NCBI RefSeq assembly: GCF_028372415.1
Contig: NC_092876.1
Coordinates: 56,473,256-56,537,255, forward strand
DNA length: 64,000 nt
Direction: 5' to 3'
Source of the DNA: Notamacropus eugenii
Lineage: Eukaryota; Chordata; Mammalia; Diprotodontia; Macropodidae
Position numbers and translations under genes: made by a program. The notes beneath the pieces are model-generated. The model did not search any database. It was given only the letters and a program-made list of their open reading frames with translations, and was not told where the DNA came from. This document shows, piece by piece, positions 20,850 through 33,383 of this stretch; the stretch's first letter is position 1; each line of letters opens with the position of its first letter.

Positions 20850-21060
20850 CTTATTCTGTGCAAGGTACTGTGTTAGACATAAAGTCTGGGGATAACAAGT
20901 AGAAAAAAACAGCTTCCCTGTCCTCAAGAAACTTACAGTCAAACTGGAGGGAAAAGATAAATACAAAATGAAGATATAGTCAGCCTGTCAACAAGCACGA
21001 TAGGCACTTTTACTAATCTAGGCACTGTGGGTAGTGCTGCTGATACCAAGAAAGGCATTG
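20850..21060 (-). mobile_element. L2 LINE 3' fragments, reversed
   Basis: 'AAGGTACTGTGTTAGACATA' and 'CCTGTCCTCAAGAAACTTAC', then a second start near 20,980 ('TCAACAAGCACGATAGGCAC'). Confidence 0.6.
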
Positions 21061-21514
21061 CTGACTCCCAACCCCCTTCTCATCTGCCTCACTGGGCCTG
21101 AAATTCCAATGTAAGATTTCTATTCCTACAGCTTAAGACTTTTAAGGAAATACAATTTTATTTTTATTTTTACAAGAGAGAAGGAAAAATTTCATCAACA
21201 TTAACCAAAACATCCCAAAAGTCTGGCATTATAGTCAGTGTTCCAAACTCGTTGTCAGAGTTTAGTCATTGAAGTTCTATGGCATTTAGATTCAGTTGTT
21301 TTCTGCGTCGTTCTCTGTGTTTACATAATTTGTAAAGGGAATTATGATACATATAATGAATATCCTACTCATTTAGATTTCTCAGAGCTGCCTTTTCTGA
21401 TTTGGAGTCAGAAACTCACAACGCAGCTTGAAATGATCAATCAAATCCTTGACAACGTTCTCATCATCACTACGTTCCTGTGCTTGCGTACCTTAAGTGA
21501 ATTAAATCAAAGAT

Positions 21515-21872
21515 TGTAGAACCTGTTCCCATCACAGAACTCCAGTCTTGTGCCCCACCAAGTAACCCCCCAGACTTGAAACAATACTGTTCCCACAGGA
21601 TTCAAGAACACCTGTATTATCCTATGCTCATGGGCTTGTCATGGGAAACCACTCAGGCCCTGGAAATAATTGTGTTGTAATCTACCTTCCCCTTTTCCTA
21701 TTTGTGATTTAGGTATGTAAACTGTGCGTTTACTCCAGCATATAGAGCTCTCCTCAGGAGAAATCCAAAGGTCTGCAGACTGATTCCCCACTCTGAAAGT
21801 AATTCATTAAACTGCTTCTTATTTCCTGGCATTCCTGTTTCTGGCCTGCCTTGTGCAGGACCAGTTATTCAC
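21515..21872 (+). mobile_element. Possible solo LTR of an endogenous retrovirus
   Basis: About 358 bases starting TGTAGAAC and ending TTCACA (a TG...CA frame). 'ATTAAACTGCTTCTTATTTC' near 21,807 looks like an LTR poly(A) region. No internal retroviral genes and no clear flanking duplication. Could instead be unique sequence. Confidence 0.3.
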
Positions 21873-21989
21873 AGGTTAGAGACCAATCCTGTCTAGACTA
21901 CCTTTAAAATTCTGTTAACAAGTCATAATCCTTGTGCATATTGTTTTCCTGATTCTGCTTAACTTACTTTCCATCAGTTTATATAAGCC

Positions 21990-22130
21990 TTCCATGCTTC
22001 TCTGTATTCATTATTTTAATAATTTCTTAGGTACAAAAATATTCCATTATGCTCACATGCCACAACTTGTTAAGACATGCTCTGATTGATGGGCAGCTTG
22101 TCAAAATTTAAATCTCCCCGAGAGGAGCAC
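21990..22130 (-). mobile_element. L1 3'-end fragment, reversed
   Basis: 'AAATATTCCATTATGCTCAC' and 'GATTGATGGGCAGCTTG' match the reversed L1 phrase around 'AATATTCCATT...TTGATGGGCA'. Confidence 0.6.
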
Positions 22131-22269
22131 TAATTTGGGTTATCAATCATTTGCATTTTAACATGAAATATTTTAGCTTTTCCTTTCTTGGGAATAGGCA
22201 TAATAGCAACATAGAGGAAGTGGTGGGGAAACAAGGCATCTGATGTAACGTGAGGCGATGTTGGCAGTT

Positions 22270-22795
22270 CTCCATTCGACCACCAAAGTGATTTTCCTAA
22301 AATGCAGGTAAACTCCACTGGTACCCTATCACTTCCAGGATGAAATCCAAATCCTTTGTTTGGCTTCCAAAGCTCTTTATAACCTAACCCCACCTTACAT
22401 TTCTAGTTTTCTTCCACGTTATACCCCTCACACATACTCTGATCCAGTAACATTGTCTTACTTGCTGTTCCAACAGAAAGGCTACGCATCTCTTAGCTCT
22501 GTCCATTTTCAGTAGCTGACGGTCCCTCATGCCTGGAATGCTCTCCCTCCTCACCTCTGGCTTCCTTAGCTTCTTTCAAGTGTCAACTAAAATCTCATCT
22601 CCTATAGGAAACCTTTTCCTCCCCTCTGTGAACTGTTTCCCAGATATCCTGTATACAGCTTGTTTGTGTATAGTCTCTTCTTTTAAATTGGAAGCTCCTC
22701 AAGGGCAGAAACTAGTTTTGCCTTTCTTTGTTTACCCAATACTTAGTACAGTGACTGGCACATAGTAAATAAATGCTACTGATTGATTGATCTGA
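22270..22795 (+). mobile_element. L2 LINE 3' end
   Basis: Classic L2 order: 'CTTCCAGGATGAAATCCAAA', 'TGCCTGGAATGCTCTCCCTC', 'AAGCTCCTCAAGGGCAGAAA', 'AGTGACTGGCACATAGTAAA'. Confidence 0.85.
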
Positions 22796-22939
22796 GGTAA
22801 TTGGGGAAGGGGGAAGAACTGCTAGGGCACAGGAAAGGGAGACTGAGGACAATGAAGACAAACCTCTCCTACTTCACAATTTTTTGATAGGCACTTGGTC
22901 ACTGACCCCTGGGCAAATGTCCACTCTGAGGAGATTGGT

Positions 22940-23070
22940 CAGTCAGTCAACAAACATTTATGAAGTTCTTACTATGTGCCAGGCTCTGAGAATTACAAAG
23001 AAAGGCAGAAACAAAGTCCTTGTCTTCAAGGAATTCCTGTTCTAATGGAACAGACAACAGGCAAATAACT
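22940..23070 (-). mobile_element. L2 3' fragment, reversed
   Basis: 'TCAACAAACATTTATGAAG', 'CTTACTATGTGCCAGGCTCT' and 'CTTCAAGGAATTCCTGTTCT'. It runs straight into the AT/CA microsatellite at 23,083. Confidence 0.75.
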
Positions 23071-23082
23071 ATAACTATAACT

Positions 23083-23230
23083 CTATATATACATATACAT
23101 ATATACACATACATATATATACATGTATACACACACATATATATACATATATACACACACATATATATACATATATACACATACATATATATACATGTAT
23201 ACACATACATATATATACATATATATCCAC
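23083..23230. repeat. (TA/CATA)n microsatellite
   Basis: Alternating ATATAC/CACATA units, about 148 bases, able to form local hairpins. Yields Tyr/Ile/His-rich spurious frames on both strands. Confidence 0.95.
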
Positions 23231-23271
23231 ACTCACAAGACATAGATAATATAAATAGAAGGTAATTTCTG

Positions 23272-23415
23272 AGGGATCTTGAGCAAGTCACTTCACCGTT
23301 TGCCTCAGTTTCCTCATTTGGAAAATGAGCTGGAGAGGGAAATGGCAAACCACTTCAGTATCTCTGGCAAGAAAACCCCAAATGGGGGTAGGGAGTGCCA
23401 CACATAACTGAACAA
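23272..23415 (+). mobile_element. Marsupial SINE, 3' half
   Basis: 'TTGCCTCAGTTTCCTCATTT', 'GGGAAATGGCAAACCACTTC' and 'AAGAAAACCCCAAATGGG', the diagnostic 3' half of the marsupial tRNA-type SINE. Confidence 0.85.
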
Positions 23416-23669
23416 GGAAAAAAATCTCTCCCACTAACAGTGGGAAAGGGTAGGAATTGGGAAAGGTGCCTTGCAGATGGTAGATTCTCCAAACTGGTGC
23501 CCAGAGCCGGTAGCTTTTCTAGGAACTGGAACCATTTGCTGACTTCTGCCCCTGGGGCTGGAACAACCATTTTTGAGAAATTCATTTTGCTGTTGAAAAA
23601 ACTGAGATGATTTAAATTGACTTAAATTCGGGCCACGTAAGCCACAAGCTGAATCCTTAGATAAATATC

Positions 23670-23870
23670 AGCCTTGTGTGGTACAGTGGGAAAGGGCTGG
23701 CCCAACAATCAGGAGACCCAGGTTCTAATAATAACTATTCTACTAACTTACTGTGAGATCTTGGGCGAGTGCCTTCCCTTCCTTGGTCCTCCATTTTTTC
23801 ATCTGTAAAAGGAGAGGAATGGATCAAATGGACTTTAAGGTCCCTTAGAGCACTGGCATTATATATTAGA
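23670..23870 (+). mobile_element. MIR/MAR1-like SINE
   Basis: 'GGTACAGTGGGAAAGGGCTG', 'GAGATCTTGGGCGAGTGCC' and 'TTTTCATCTGTAAAAGGAG' in plus order. Confidence 0.7.
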
Positions 23871-23954
23871 AGGTATCCCCAATCTGTATCAATATATTAT
23901 ATTTTAAGGTATTCTAACAATCAACCAAGAAGATGCCAACATGCACTTCTAACT

Positions 23955-24935
23955 AAAAGATGAAATTTTGTGGGGATAAAAGTAAAGTTCTACATTTGGG
24001 TCCAAAAAATCAACTGCACAAGAACAAGGGGTGGGATAAGAATCTGTAGCTAGACAAAACAAATTATGTTGGGCTGTGAGTAGACTTCAAAAACTCAACA
24101 ATATGACATGATAACCAAAAAAAGCTAATGTAAATCTGGCTACATATGACAGACACAGAGTACAGAATGAGAGGAGAGTGCAGTCCTGCTATACTCTGAT
24201 CTGGCTAAAGACCAGTTCAGTTCTGTGCCACCATATTTGAGAAAGGATGTTGACTAATGGAACACATCTGGAGAAGGGTGGCCCAGATGGGGAGGGGACT
24301 AGGGAGCATCCCATATGACAATGAGTTAAGGGAACTTGGAATGCTTAGCTTGGAGAAGAGAAGGTTTAGGAAGATTGACTTAATTGAGAAGTTTTTGATC
24401 AAGAAGCTACTACATGCCAAGCACTTTGGTAGGTATTTGGGATACCAGAACGAAAAACTAAAACCATCTGCTTTCTTACCTTCTCTCTGGGGATGCACAT
24501 ATTTGAGTATATAGAATATAGAATTATTATAGAATATAGTTATTCACATGACTTGGGACCAAATTGGTAAATACCAAATAAATAAGCCATTTAGTGAAAG
24601 AAGACACAAGTAGTTGGAGAGATATCATAGCCATCTCTAATATTTGGGGGACTGTCATGGAGGTGGATTAGTTTTGTTCTGCATGGCCCCAGAGGGCCAA
24701 GGAGGCAGAAGTAAGGAGGTACATTGAGGCTTCATGGATGAGGAACATTTCCTAAGGATTAGAGGTATCCAGAAGTGGAATGGATTGCTTGGGGAAAGAG
24801 TGGGTTTATCCTTCAGTGGAAGTCTTAGAGAAAAGGCTGAGTGATCGCCATATCCAATGTGCTGTAGAGAGGACTAATTGGACCAGATGGCCTCTCTGGA
24901 GTCTCTTCCAAGTTATAGACTTTGTGATCTCTGAA
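23955..24935 (+). mobile_element. CR1/L3-like LINE 3' region, in two parts
   Basis: 23,955-24,420 holds 'AAAGTTCTACATTTGGGTCC', 'ACACATCTGGAGAAGGGTGG' and 'GCTTAGCTTGGAGAAGAGAA'. After an interruption (24,420-24,640) the element resumes with 'CATGGCCCCAGAGGGCCAAG' and 'GGACCAGATGGCCTCTCTGG'. Frames broken. Confidence 0.65.
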
Positions 24936-25194
24936 TTTCTCACCTGCTTGGACAAATGCCCTCCAGAAGCATCTGGTTCAAAGACAAAACCAGCAGCATT
25001 CCAGTGCCCCCTATTCTACTGGTCCAGTGGACTTCTGACTTTCTGTACCCCACCCTACTTCCCCCCATCCCAGCCAGGAACAAAAAGTTTACTACCAGGT
25101 ACCATAATCAAGAAGCCCCAACTGTAGGCATCTCTGGGCGGGTACCTGCTTGCTCCTCTTAGGGGCATAATTAGGTTGCACAGGGCAACTGGTT

Positions 25195-25361
25195 CATATG
25201 TAAATGAGTCTCAGCTCCTGGGAGGGATAATGTGAGGACCCAATGAACTGCTGTCTTTGAAAAAAAGAGGAGGGTTCCTGGACCAGGCTGGCCTTTAAAT
25301 GGAATCATGCTTAGCCTTTAGGGCAGTGGGGGCACTAGCTGGAGCCTGGTGGGGATCTATC
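25195..25361 (+). promoter_or_regulatory. PADI3: PADI3 proximal promoter and short 5' UTR
   Basis: Upstream of the ATG are a CCAAT box (25,240-25,244), a TATA-like CTTTAAAT (25,293-25,300), an AP-1-like TGAGTCT (25,205-25,211) and a GGGAGG element near 25,219. A start about 30 bases past the TATA-like site would leave a 5' UTR of roughly 35-40 bases. Published work on human PADI3 assigns basal promoter activity to NF-Y (CCAAT) and Sp1/Sp3, which fits. Transcription start not shown by the sequence. Confidence 0.5.
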
Positions 25362-25453
25362 ATGTCCCTCCAGAGGATAGTCCGAGTGTCCCTGGAGCAT
25401 CCCACCAGCGCTGTGTGTGTGGCAGGAGTGGAAACACTGGTGGATATTTATGG
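25362..25453 (+). CDS. PADI3: PADI3 coding exon 1
   Basis: 92 coding nt from ATG (A at -3) to donor 'GTAAGAG'. Encodes '[18 protein letters not shown]' to 'LVDIY' plus two bases of a glycine codon. Start chosen because it matches the conserved family N-terminus. Confidence 0.97.
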
Positions 25454-28400
25454 GTAAGAGGACTAGACTGGGAGTAGGGAGTATTTGGGACCTGGGGGAG
25501 AGACATGGGCTTTTCTCCTGAAAGCTGGTCTGCAGTCTTCCTCTGGGAGCTCCCATCCTACTTTGGACCCTACTAAGGAGTTAGAATGGAAGGTTGGAAA
25601 TGAAGGGGTGGGGAGGGTAAGGACTCATCAAGGTCGTTTCTCTGTGGGTTGATGTTTTGTAATAATGAGAGGAATTAATCCTTGGTTTAGCTGTGCTCAC
25701 CTGGGCTGTGGTCTAGGAATGGTGGCCAAACCACAGAATGATTGAGTCTATGGCAAGCCTGGAAGCTTTGACTAATGCCAGCATCAGGAAAATAGAGTAT
25801 CAGAGTAAGAAAGGACCTTAGACCATAGAAAGTCAAAATCGAAAGAGGTCTTTGGATTTAGAGCAGAGAATGTTAGAGCTGGCTGGGAGAGTGGAATATA
25901 GACTGTTAAAACTGGATGGAGCCCTAGAACACAGAAGATCAAAGAACAAAGAGTCTTAAGACCACCAAGCTCAGCCCTATCTTGGTCCAAATGATCAGAC
26001 TAAAGCTAAGAGGGTGATTTATCCAAAGATACATGGCTCTAATTAAGTTGGAGGTGAGGTCTTTTTACTCCCAGCCTTGGGCTATTTCCACTACACCTCT
26101 TACTGGAAATATAATCATTTTTCTTAAAAACTGAAACAAACAAAACCCCACAAAGCTTTGAGAAGAATTGGCAGAGGCAAGGCTGATCCTGGAGTCTGGA
26201 AGTTTCAGAGATCAGCACGATTTGGCTCTGGTGTAGGGGGACCAAGTGAGGAACCTGCTGGGGTCCAAAATTGTCCTGCTGCCAAGTCCGGTGTCAAGCT
26301 TTGGGGGCTTTCTCACACATCAGAGCCCAGATTTTGTGACAGTATACAATCATTGTTGTGGAGGGGCCTCCATTCCCTGGGTGGGGATGAATGGGGATAT
26401 TTGCTCCTGTCCTGCTTCTCCCCCAGTTGGATTCTTAATGTTCCTGAGAGAAAGGTACCCCATTCACCCCTGTGGAAGGTGCCTCTCACAGCTTCTGCCT
26501 GTGGGATTGTCTGAACTGGCTCTTGGAAAATGAATATGCATACATACAATTTACATATGCAAGTATTTAAACCTCTCTGACCTTGAGTTTCTCATCTGTA
26601 AAATGGGGCTAATAACTCCCACCTTATAGAGGAGGATTGAAGGAGATAATGTAATACACTTTGCCAAATTTAAAGAACTACTTAAATGTGAGCTATTATT
26701 AGGATAAATTTCTAGATGAAGAGACTGAAGTTCAGAGAAGGGGACCCCAAGGTCACTAAGCTGGTATATAGCAGGGCCAGAATTCAAACGCAGCTCAAGT
26801 CTAATACTCCTTCCAGTACACCATGAATTGCCTTCCTTCCTCCTCTGAGACTTTGAAGTAGGACCAGATGTAGTTGCAAAGGATGGGAGACAGGCCACAG
26901 GGCTGTGTTGGTGATGAGTTGGGTAGAATGGGTATGAGGAGCCAACTTTTGGGAAGGGCTGGGTGTTAGCCCTGGGGGTGTCTTCAGAAAACGGTTTCTT
27001 AGAATGTCTCCTTCTGTCATAGCATCTAAGGGCTAGAGTAGCTTCCTCTCGGAGATGGAGAGGTAGGAGGGAAGGGGTGGGTAAAAACAGTTGGCAAAGT
27101 TCATCAGAGGCAGCGAGTCAGGGCTTGGGAAACCCTTGTGGGGGAGGGAGATTGAGAGTGGAAGCCTTGCAAATGGGCGCCACTGCCTGCCCTCAGGCTT
27201 CCTCACTCACCTGGCCTTTTCAATGACCTGTGTCTGGGAAAGGTAGAATCTGGAGATTGGTCATGGGGCTATCTTTGAGCAAAGCTTGCCCTTCTTTTCC
27301 TGAAATCCAAGGAATCTGTTCAAGGGAGCTGCGGTTATCCTAGAGGCTATCAAATGCTGACCTTATTTTACAGAAGTGGAAACTGAGGCATAGTGAGAAG
27401 GGACTTGCCTGAAGTCATGCTGGTAATATGTGCCATTTGTAGAGTTTACCTTTCACATGTGAATTAGACTTAATGGACACTTACGTCTCTTTCTCCTTGC
27501 AAATTCTGTGATTCTAAAGTGGCAAATCCAGGGTTCAACTCTGTGGCTTCTCGTTTCTCTTTCTATGTCACCAGCCTACTGACTTCTGGCTTCCACCCTG
27601 CCCCTAGCTATCCTGGCCAAATCAGCCAGGGCAGCATTCACTGCGGGATTGTATGAGAAGCATGACATCAGAGGTTAGGGAACTTTGGGTGCCACTCTGG
27701 GTCTCAGTTTCCTCCTCTATGAGCTGAGATGACTGGACTAAGTGGTTTTTATAATAAGCTCTATAAAGACACTTCCATCCTTTAGAAATTGTTCAGAGAA
27801 AGGAAGACTTTGTTTGGTGGGAGTGGAGGGGGAGGAATCACCTCCAGAGTAGATTCCAGTCCAAGAATTGGATGGGTAATTAATAATGAGTTATATTTGT
27901 TTAATGCTTACCATGTGTCAGGCACTGTGCTAAGCACTTTATAATTATCTCATTTGATCTTCATAACAACCCTGAGAGGTAGGTGCTATCATTATCTGCA
28001 TTTTACAGATGAAGAAACTGAGGCAAACATAGGCTAAGTGACTTGCCCAGGGTTACACAGCTAGTAAATTTGAATTCAGGTCTTCCTGACTCCAGAGCCA
28101 GCACTCTACCCACTGCACCATGAAGCTGCCCTCTAGGTTGCTGGATTGTTTCAACTGTGTCTGACTCTTTGTGACCCCACTTAAGGTTTTCTTGGCAAAG
28201 ACGCTGGAGTGGTTTGCCATTTCCTTCTCTAGCTCATTTTTCAGATAATGAACTAAGGCAAACAAGGTTAAGTGACTTACCCAGGGTCACCCAGCTAGTA
28301 GGTGTCCGAGAAAAGCTTTGAATTTATGAAGACAAGTCTTCTTGATTCTAAAGTTAGTGCTCTATCCACTGCTCTACATCACTGCCTGCCCTCTGTCAGC

Positions 28401-31400
28401 AAATTTTCATAAGGCAGAAAAGAATGGAACCTGTACATTATAGGCTGGTGAGCTCAATGTTGATTCCTGACAAAATTTTGGGAAGTATTATTAAAGGGAT
28501 GGTTGATGGACATTTAGAAAAAGAATCAGTGATCACAAAGGACCAGTATCAAGAGGAAATGCCTGCCTAATCTCATTTCCTTTTTTGACAGGATTAGATT
28601 GGAGGATACTATAAATATAGTTTGCCTATCTTTTAGTAAAGTAAAATATAAGGAGATGTACATTATTAAGTAGTTTGGGAACTATTTGAATGACTACACC
28701 CAAACAACAGTCCCAAAAAGGCTGGCCTGGATGAGCTCTCTCAGATTCAGAGATGAGCTCTGAAGTTCAATGGACTGCAGGGAATGGGAATAAAGATCTG
28801 AGTCAATGGGACTAGAAGGTCCACTGAGGTCCAAGAAGGAAGAACAGTGTTGCCTATAGACATAAGAGTACACTCAGAGAACAATCCAGCAATTCCGTCA
28901 AATCCATCCTTCCTGAGCCACTACTGTGTGTCCAACTTTGTGATGTACCCTGAGGGATACAGGGGATGAAAAACAAGAACCACAGCAACAATAATGATGA
29001 CAGCTAGCATTGACAACATGCTTTAAGGTTTCCAAAGTCATATGTCATCTCCTTTGATGGGGCCTCGGAGCTGTTAATATCCTGTTTTAATAGATGAGGA
29101 AAGGAAGACTGAGAAAAGTTAAATGTCTCGGCTAGAGTTGCCCAGTTAGCGTGAGGCAGGATTTGAACTCAGATCCTCCTGCCTCCGGTCCCAAGTTCTT
29201 TGCACTGTGGTACTTTCAAGTATGCAAAACTGTTTCCTCACAACAATCCCTCAACTGTTTAGAGCAGCAGGTCTCAAACTTCTTGGTCTCAGGACCCCTT
29301 TGCCCCCTTAAAAATTATTGAGGACTTCAAATCTGACATCAGACACTTGACACTTACTAGCTACGTGACCCTGGGCAAGTCACTTAACTGTGATTGCCTC
29401 AAAAAATTATTGAAGACCCTAAAGATCTTTTGTGTATGTGGATTATATCTATTGGCATTTACCATATTAGAAATGAAAACATCTTAATATTACTATAAAA
29501 TTGTTTTGACCTCACTGAAAGAGTCTTAGGGGCCCCCTCCCCAGAGTTCCCACACTGCATTTTGAGAACTACTGACTTAGAGTTTGATCAGAGTGTGCTA
29601 AGAAAATGGAGGCTTAAGAAGTGATCCAATCCAGCTCAGAGTTCCCAATCTGAAGGCACCTCCTTAGCTGACTATTGATTTTTTATCCCTAAAGAGTGCT
29701 TTGCAGAGGGTATTTGTTTAGGATGACTCAGTGGGATCTCAAAGCACCTTGTTAAAAAAAAAAAAGGAAAGTATTTTTATCCCCCTTTTAAAGATGAAGA
29801 ATTAGTCTCAGAGAGATGACATGACTTGCCTACAGCTACTCAGCTATTAAATCATGTAGCAACAGGCTGTTAAAACTGGAAGAGGCCTTAGAAATCATCC
29901 AGTTCAACTCCCTCATTTTTCAGAGGAGGAAACTGAGGTTCACTGAGCTTGAGTGACTTACCCAGGATCATATAGATATTAAGTGATAGAGTTGAGACCT
30001 GAGCGTCTGTCTTCTCACAGCATATACACAGTACCTTTTCCATTCCTCTTGACAGGGAGCTTCAGTCTGGCTGGGGAGAGAAAGCTGACCCATAGGAGAT
30101 CACTAGAGAACAAAGATGCATTAGGTTGTGTTACACGGATGATCAGGGCATTCGGAGAATTGAGCAAAATCACCTTTGGCTGGAAGTGGCCAGTGGAGAC
30201 TTCACGAGGAATGTGGGCTTGAGCTAGGCCTTGAAGGGTGAGCACCAGCCTAGAATAGGAAAGGCATCCAAGGAGGGTTGAAGACCACTGAGTCTGCCAA
30301 TATCTTGACCATCCGAACCTTCCAGATTGGTAAACCAGGGTTCTTCCTTGAATTATAAAATGAAGGTGTTGAACTCAATGATTTTGTCTGAGATCACCCA
30401 GCTAATAACTGGTCATGAGATTCTGAGTTGAAAGGAAATGTTGACATCCTAGGATCCCACACTTAGAGCTACAAGTTGACCTGAGAGGTCATTGAATCCA
30501 CACCACCTTATTCATTTTACAGATGAAGAGCTAAGGCTCAGATTGGTAAAGAGCCTTGCCCAGCATCACAAAGGAATGAAGGAAAGAAAACAGACATTTA
30601 TTAAGGGCCTACTATGTGCCAGACATTGTACTAAGCCCTTATCTCATTTTTGTCCTCACAGCAGCCCTGGGGAGTGGGCGCTATCATTCCTCCTATTTTA
30701 CAGTTGAGGAAACTGAGGCAGGCAAATTGAGGTCATTTGCCCAGGGTCTCACATCCAGGAAGTGTCTCAGGCCAGAGGCAGGTCCTACGGAACTGGAAAG
30801 GTTCACTTTGATTGTAGAGAATCCCTAGTTTTCTTCAATGCAGCTCACACGTCCCTCCTCTGTGAGGCCTTTCCTATTTTCCCCTGGTTATTAAGGGCTC
30901 TCTCTCCCTCCTAAAATGACTTTGACTTTGCTTTGTATATACCTTGGATTTACTTTTGTGTGCATGTGTAAGCTTCTTGGGGGCAGGAATTGTTTCGTAT
31001 TCATCTTTTTAGCATTATTTTTGCTGTCCCCATATCAGAGATCTGATGGGAGCTTGAGTTGAAATTCCGAGTGCCTAAGTGAAGTCCCTCCATTCTCCAG
31101 ACTGGAATCTCTAGGTCTGAGGGAATGTAGGCTGGGACACATAAAATCCAATCTGAACATTCCCAGAGGGGGAGGGAAGACAGAGAAAAGCTCAGCAGAA
31201 GGCCATAATAGCTCGCTTTTCTATAGTATATTACACGGACATTATCTTCTTTGATCCTTACAACAGTCTTGTAAGGTAGGTGTTTTTATTACTCCCATTT
31301 TACAGAAAAGGAAACTGAGATTGATGGAGAATTTCCTTTAAAACATCTCTCTGACAAGTGGCCATCTTTCCTCTGCTTGAATACCTCCAAGGGTGGGAAA

Positions 31401-32966
31401 CTCACTACCTCCAGAGGCAGACCATTCTGCTTTGGAACAGTGCTCATCGTGAGGAAGTTTTCCAGACATTGAGACTAAATCTGCCTTTGCTTCCTCCCCT
31501 TCTGTCCCCTCAAGTACACCCTCTCCACCCTCTTGATGCTAAATCTTCCCCTTTGGGGCCAAACAGGACAAGACTGGTCCTTCCTCTACAGGTCACTTCC
31601 CCGGCTGTCTCCTGCCTTTGATCTCTTATAGTGCTAATTAATAATAACACTCCCTTGATTTTTATGTAGCATTTGTTTTTACAGCTTCCAAGAAGCTTTC
31701 ACATAAATTTCAGTTGGTCCTCATGGAAACCTTGTGAGGAAGACCGGTAGGGATTATTAGCTCGATTTTACAGAGAAGGAAACTGAGGTCCAGGGAAAGG
31801 GAGGGACTTGCCCAGGGTCATGAGATGAATAAGCATGGGAGCCACCACCCAGATCCCCTAACCAGGAGCCAGAAAGATCTGGGTTTGAATCTTGACTCTA
31901 AAACTTAAATACCATGTAACCCTAGTCCAGGGAAGGATTTTCTATCACCCTGCTTGTGATTTCTTGTTTTATTTAATTCAACATCTTTTTAATTCCCATT
32001 TATTAAGTGCCTGTTATGTGTGCTGTGTTAGGAGCAGGGAATATTCAAACTTAAACAAAAAAGACTTGGTAGCTGCTTCTACCCAAGGTACAAGACACAT
32101 AAAAATAGCTGTTATAATATTGTGGGAGGCAGTCTTGCACAATGGTTAGTGGTGGGGTAGGGGGGGTGGAGAAGAGACCAAGTTTTTATTAAATACCACT
32201 TGATGCTGACAATAACCCTGGCATGTTTTCTCTTTGTTGTTCAGTTGTGTCCAGTTCTTTTTGACCCCATTTGGGGTTTTCTTGGCAAAGATACTAGAGT
32301 AGTTTGCCATTTCCTTCTCTAGCTCATTTTACAGATGAGGAAACTGAGGCAAAGAGGGTTAAGTGACTTGCCCAGGGTCACACAGCTAGGAAGTGTCTGA
32401 GGTCAGGTTTGAACTCGGGTCTTCCAGGCCTGGTTCTCTCTCCACTGTACCACCTACCTACCTCAGAGTTATGAGTACCAGAGTCCAAGTCCCATCTCTA
32501 ACCCATGCTGCTTGTGCCATCTGGGCAACTCATTGAAGCTCTAAGTATCCCAGGCAATGCTCTACTTCAATTCAATTCAACAAGCCTTTATTGCCCGGCC
32601 CTGAGCTGACCGATGGGGACACACACTGAAATGGTGCAGTGTCTGCTCTCAGACAGCTCACACTCTGCTGGGAGGAATGCTGCCCTATGGGAGACCACTG
32701 AGTAGCCAGGGAGGAGAGCCAGAGGGCAGGAGATGGTGACCTATTCTCAAGTTTGGACTATCATTCATTTAGTTGTGATTCCAGAGCAAGAGTTAAAGGT
32801 AGAAATCTGAGGGGGAAAGGAAGAGAGTGGGTCATGTGTGTATCTGCAGAACAGGTGAAGGTGATAGAGGGCCAGATCAAAAAATTTGCAGAGAGAAAGA
32901 GACAGACAGATAGAGACAGAGACGGAGAAACAGAGAGAGAAGAGAAGAGGGAAGGAGGGGGAGGGG

Positions 32967-32998
<32 letters not shown>

Positions 32999-33328
32999 GA
33001 GACAGAGAAACAGAAAAAGAGGAGAGACAGAGAGAGAGGGAGACAGAGGAGAGAGACAGAAAACGAGACAGAAAAAAGGAGAGAGAAAAAGAGAGACAGA
33101 GATAGAGACAGAGACAGAGACAGAGAAACAGAGAGAGAAGAGAAGAGAGAGGGAGGGAGAGAGAGAGAGACAGAAAGTGAGAGGGAGACAGAGACAAAGT
33201 GAGAGGCCAAGAAACAGAAAAAGAGGAGAGACAGAGACAGAGAGAGGAGAGAGAGTGAGAGAAAAGGAGACAAGAGAAGTGAGAGAAAGAGACAGACACA
33301 GAGAGAGGGAGAAGGAGAGGGAGACAGG

Positions 33329-33383
<55 letters not shown>

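Larger units (their letters stand above)
16059..25194. other. PADI1-PADI3 intergenic region, including PADI1 3' UTR
   Basis: About 9.1 kb. PADI1 3' UTR begins at 16,059. Further on are TG repeats, SINEs in both orientations, CR1/L3-like, L2 and L1 fragments and a possible solo LTR. 16,059-16,380, 16,900-17,540, 18,606-19,380, 20,045-20,450 and 24,950-25,190 look unique. No further gene found. Confidence 0.7.

Noticed and set aside
21238-21519. 93-codon plus-strand frame in non-repeat DNA
   Set aside because: No recognisable domain, no splice context and no family resemblance; likely chance.
22947-23348. 133-codon Tyr/Ile-rich minus-strand frame
   Set aside because: Produced by the AT/CA microsatellite and flanking L2.
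16059-25194. A third PADI gene or pseudogene between PADI1 and PADI3
   Set aside because: No PADI motif seen on either strand; the open frames there are short and repeat-derived or featureless.
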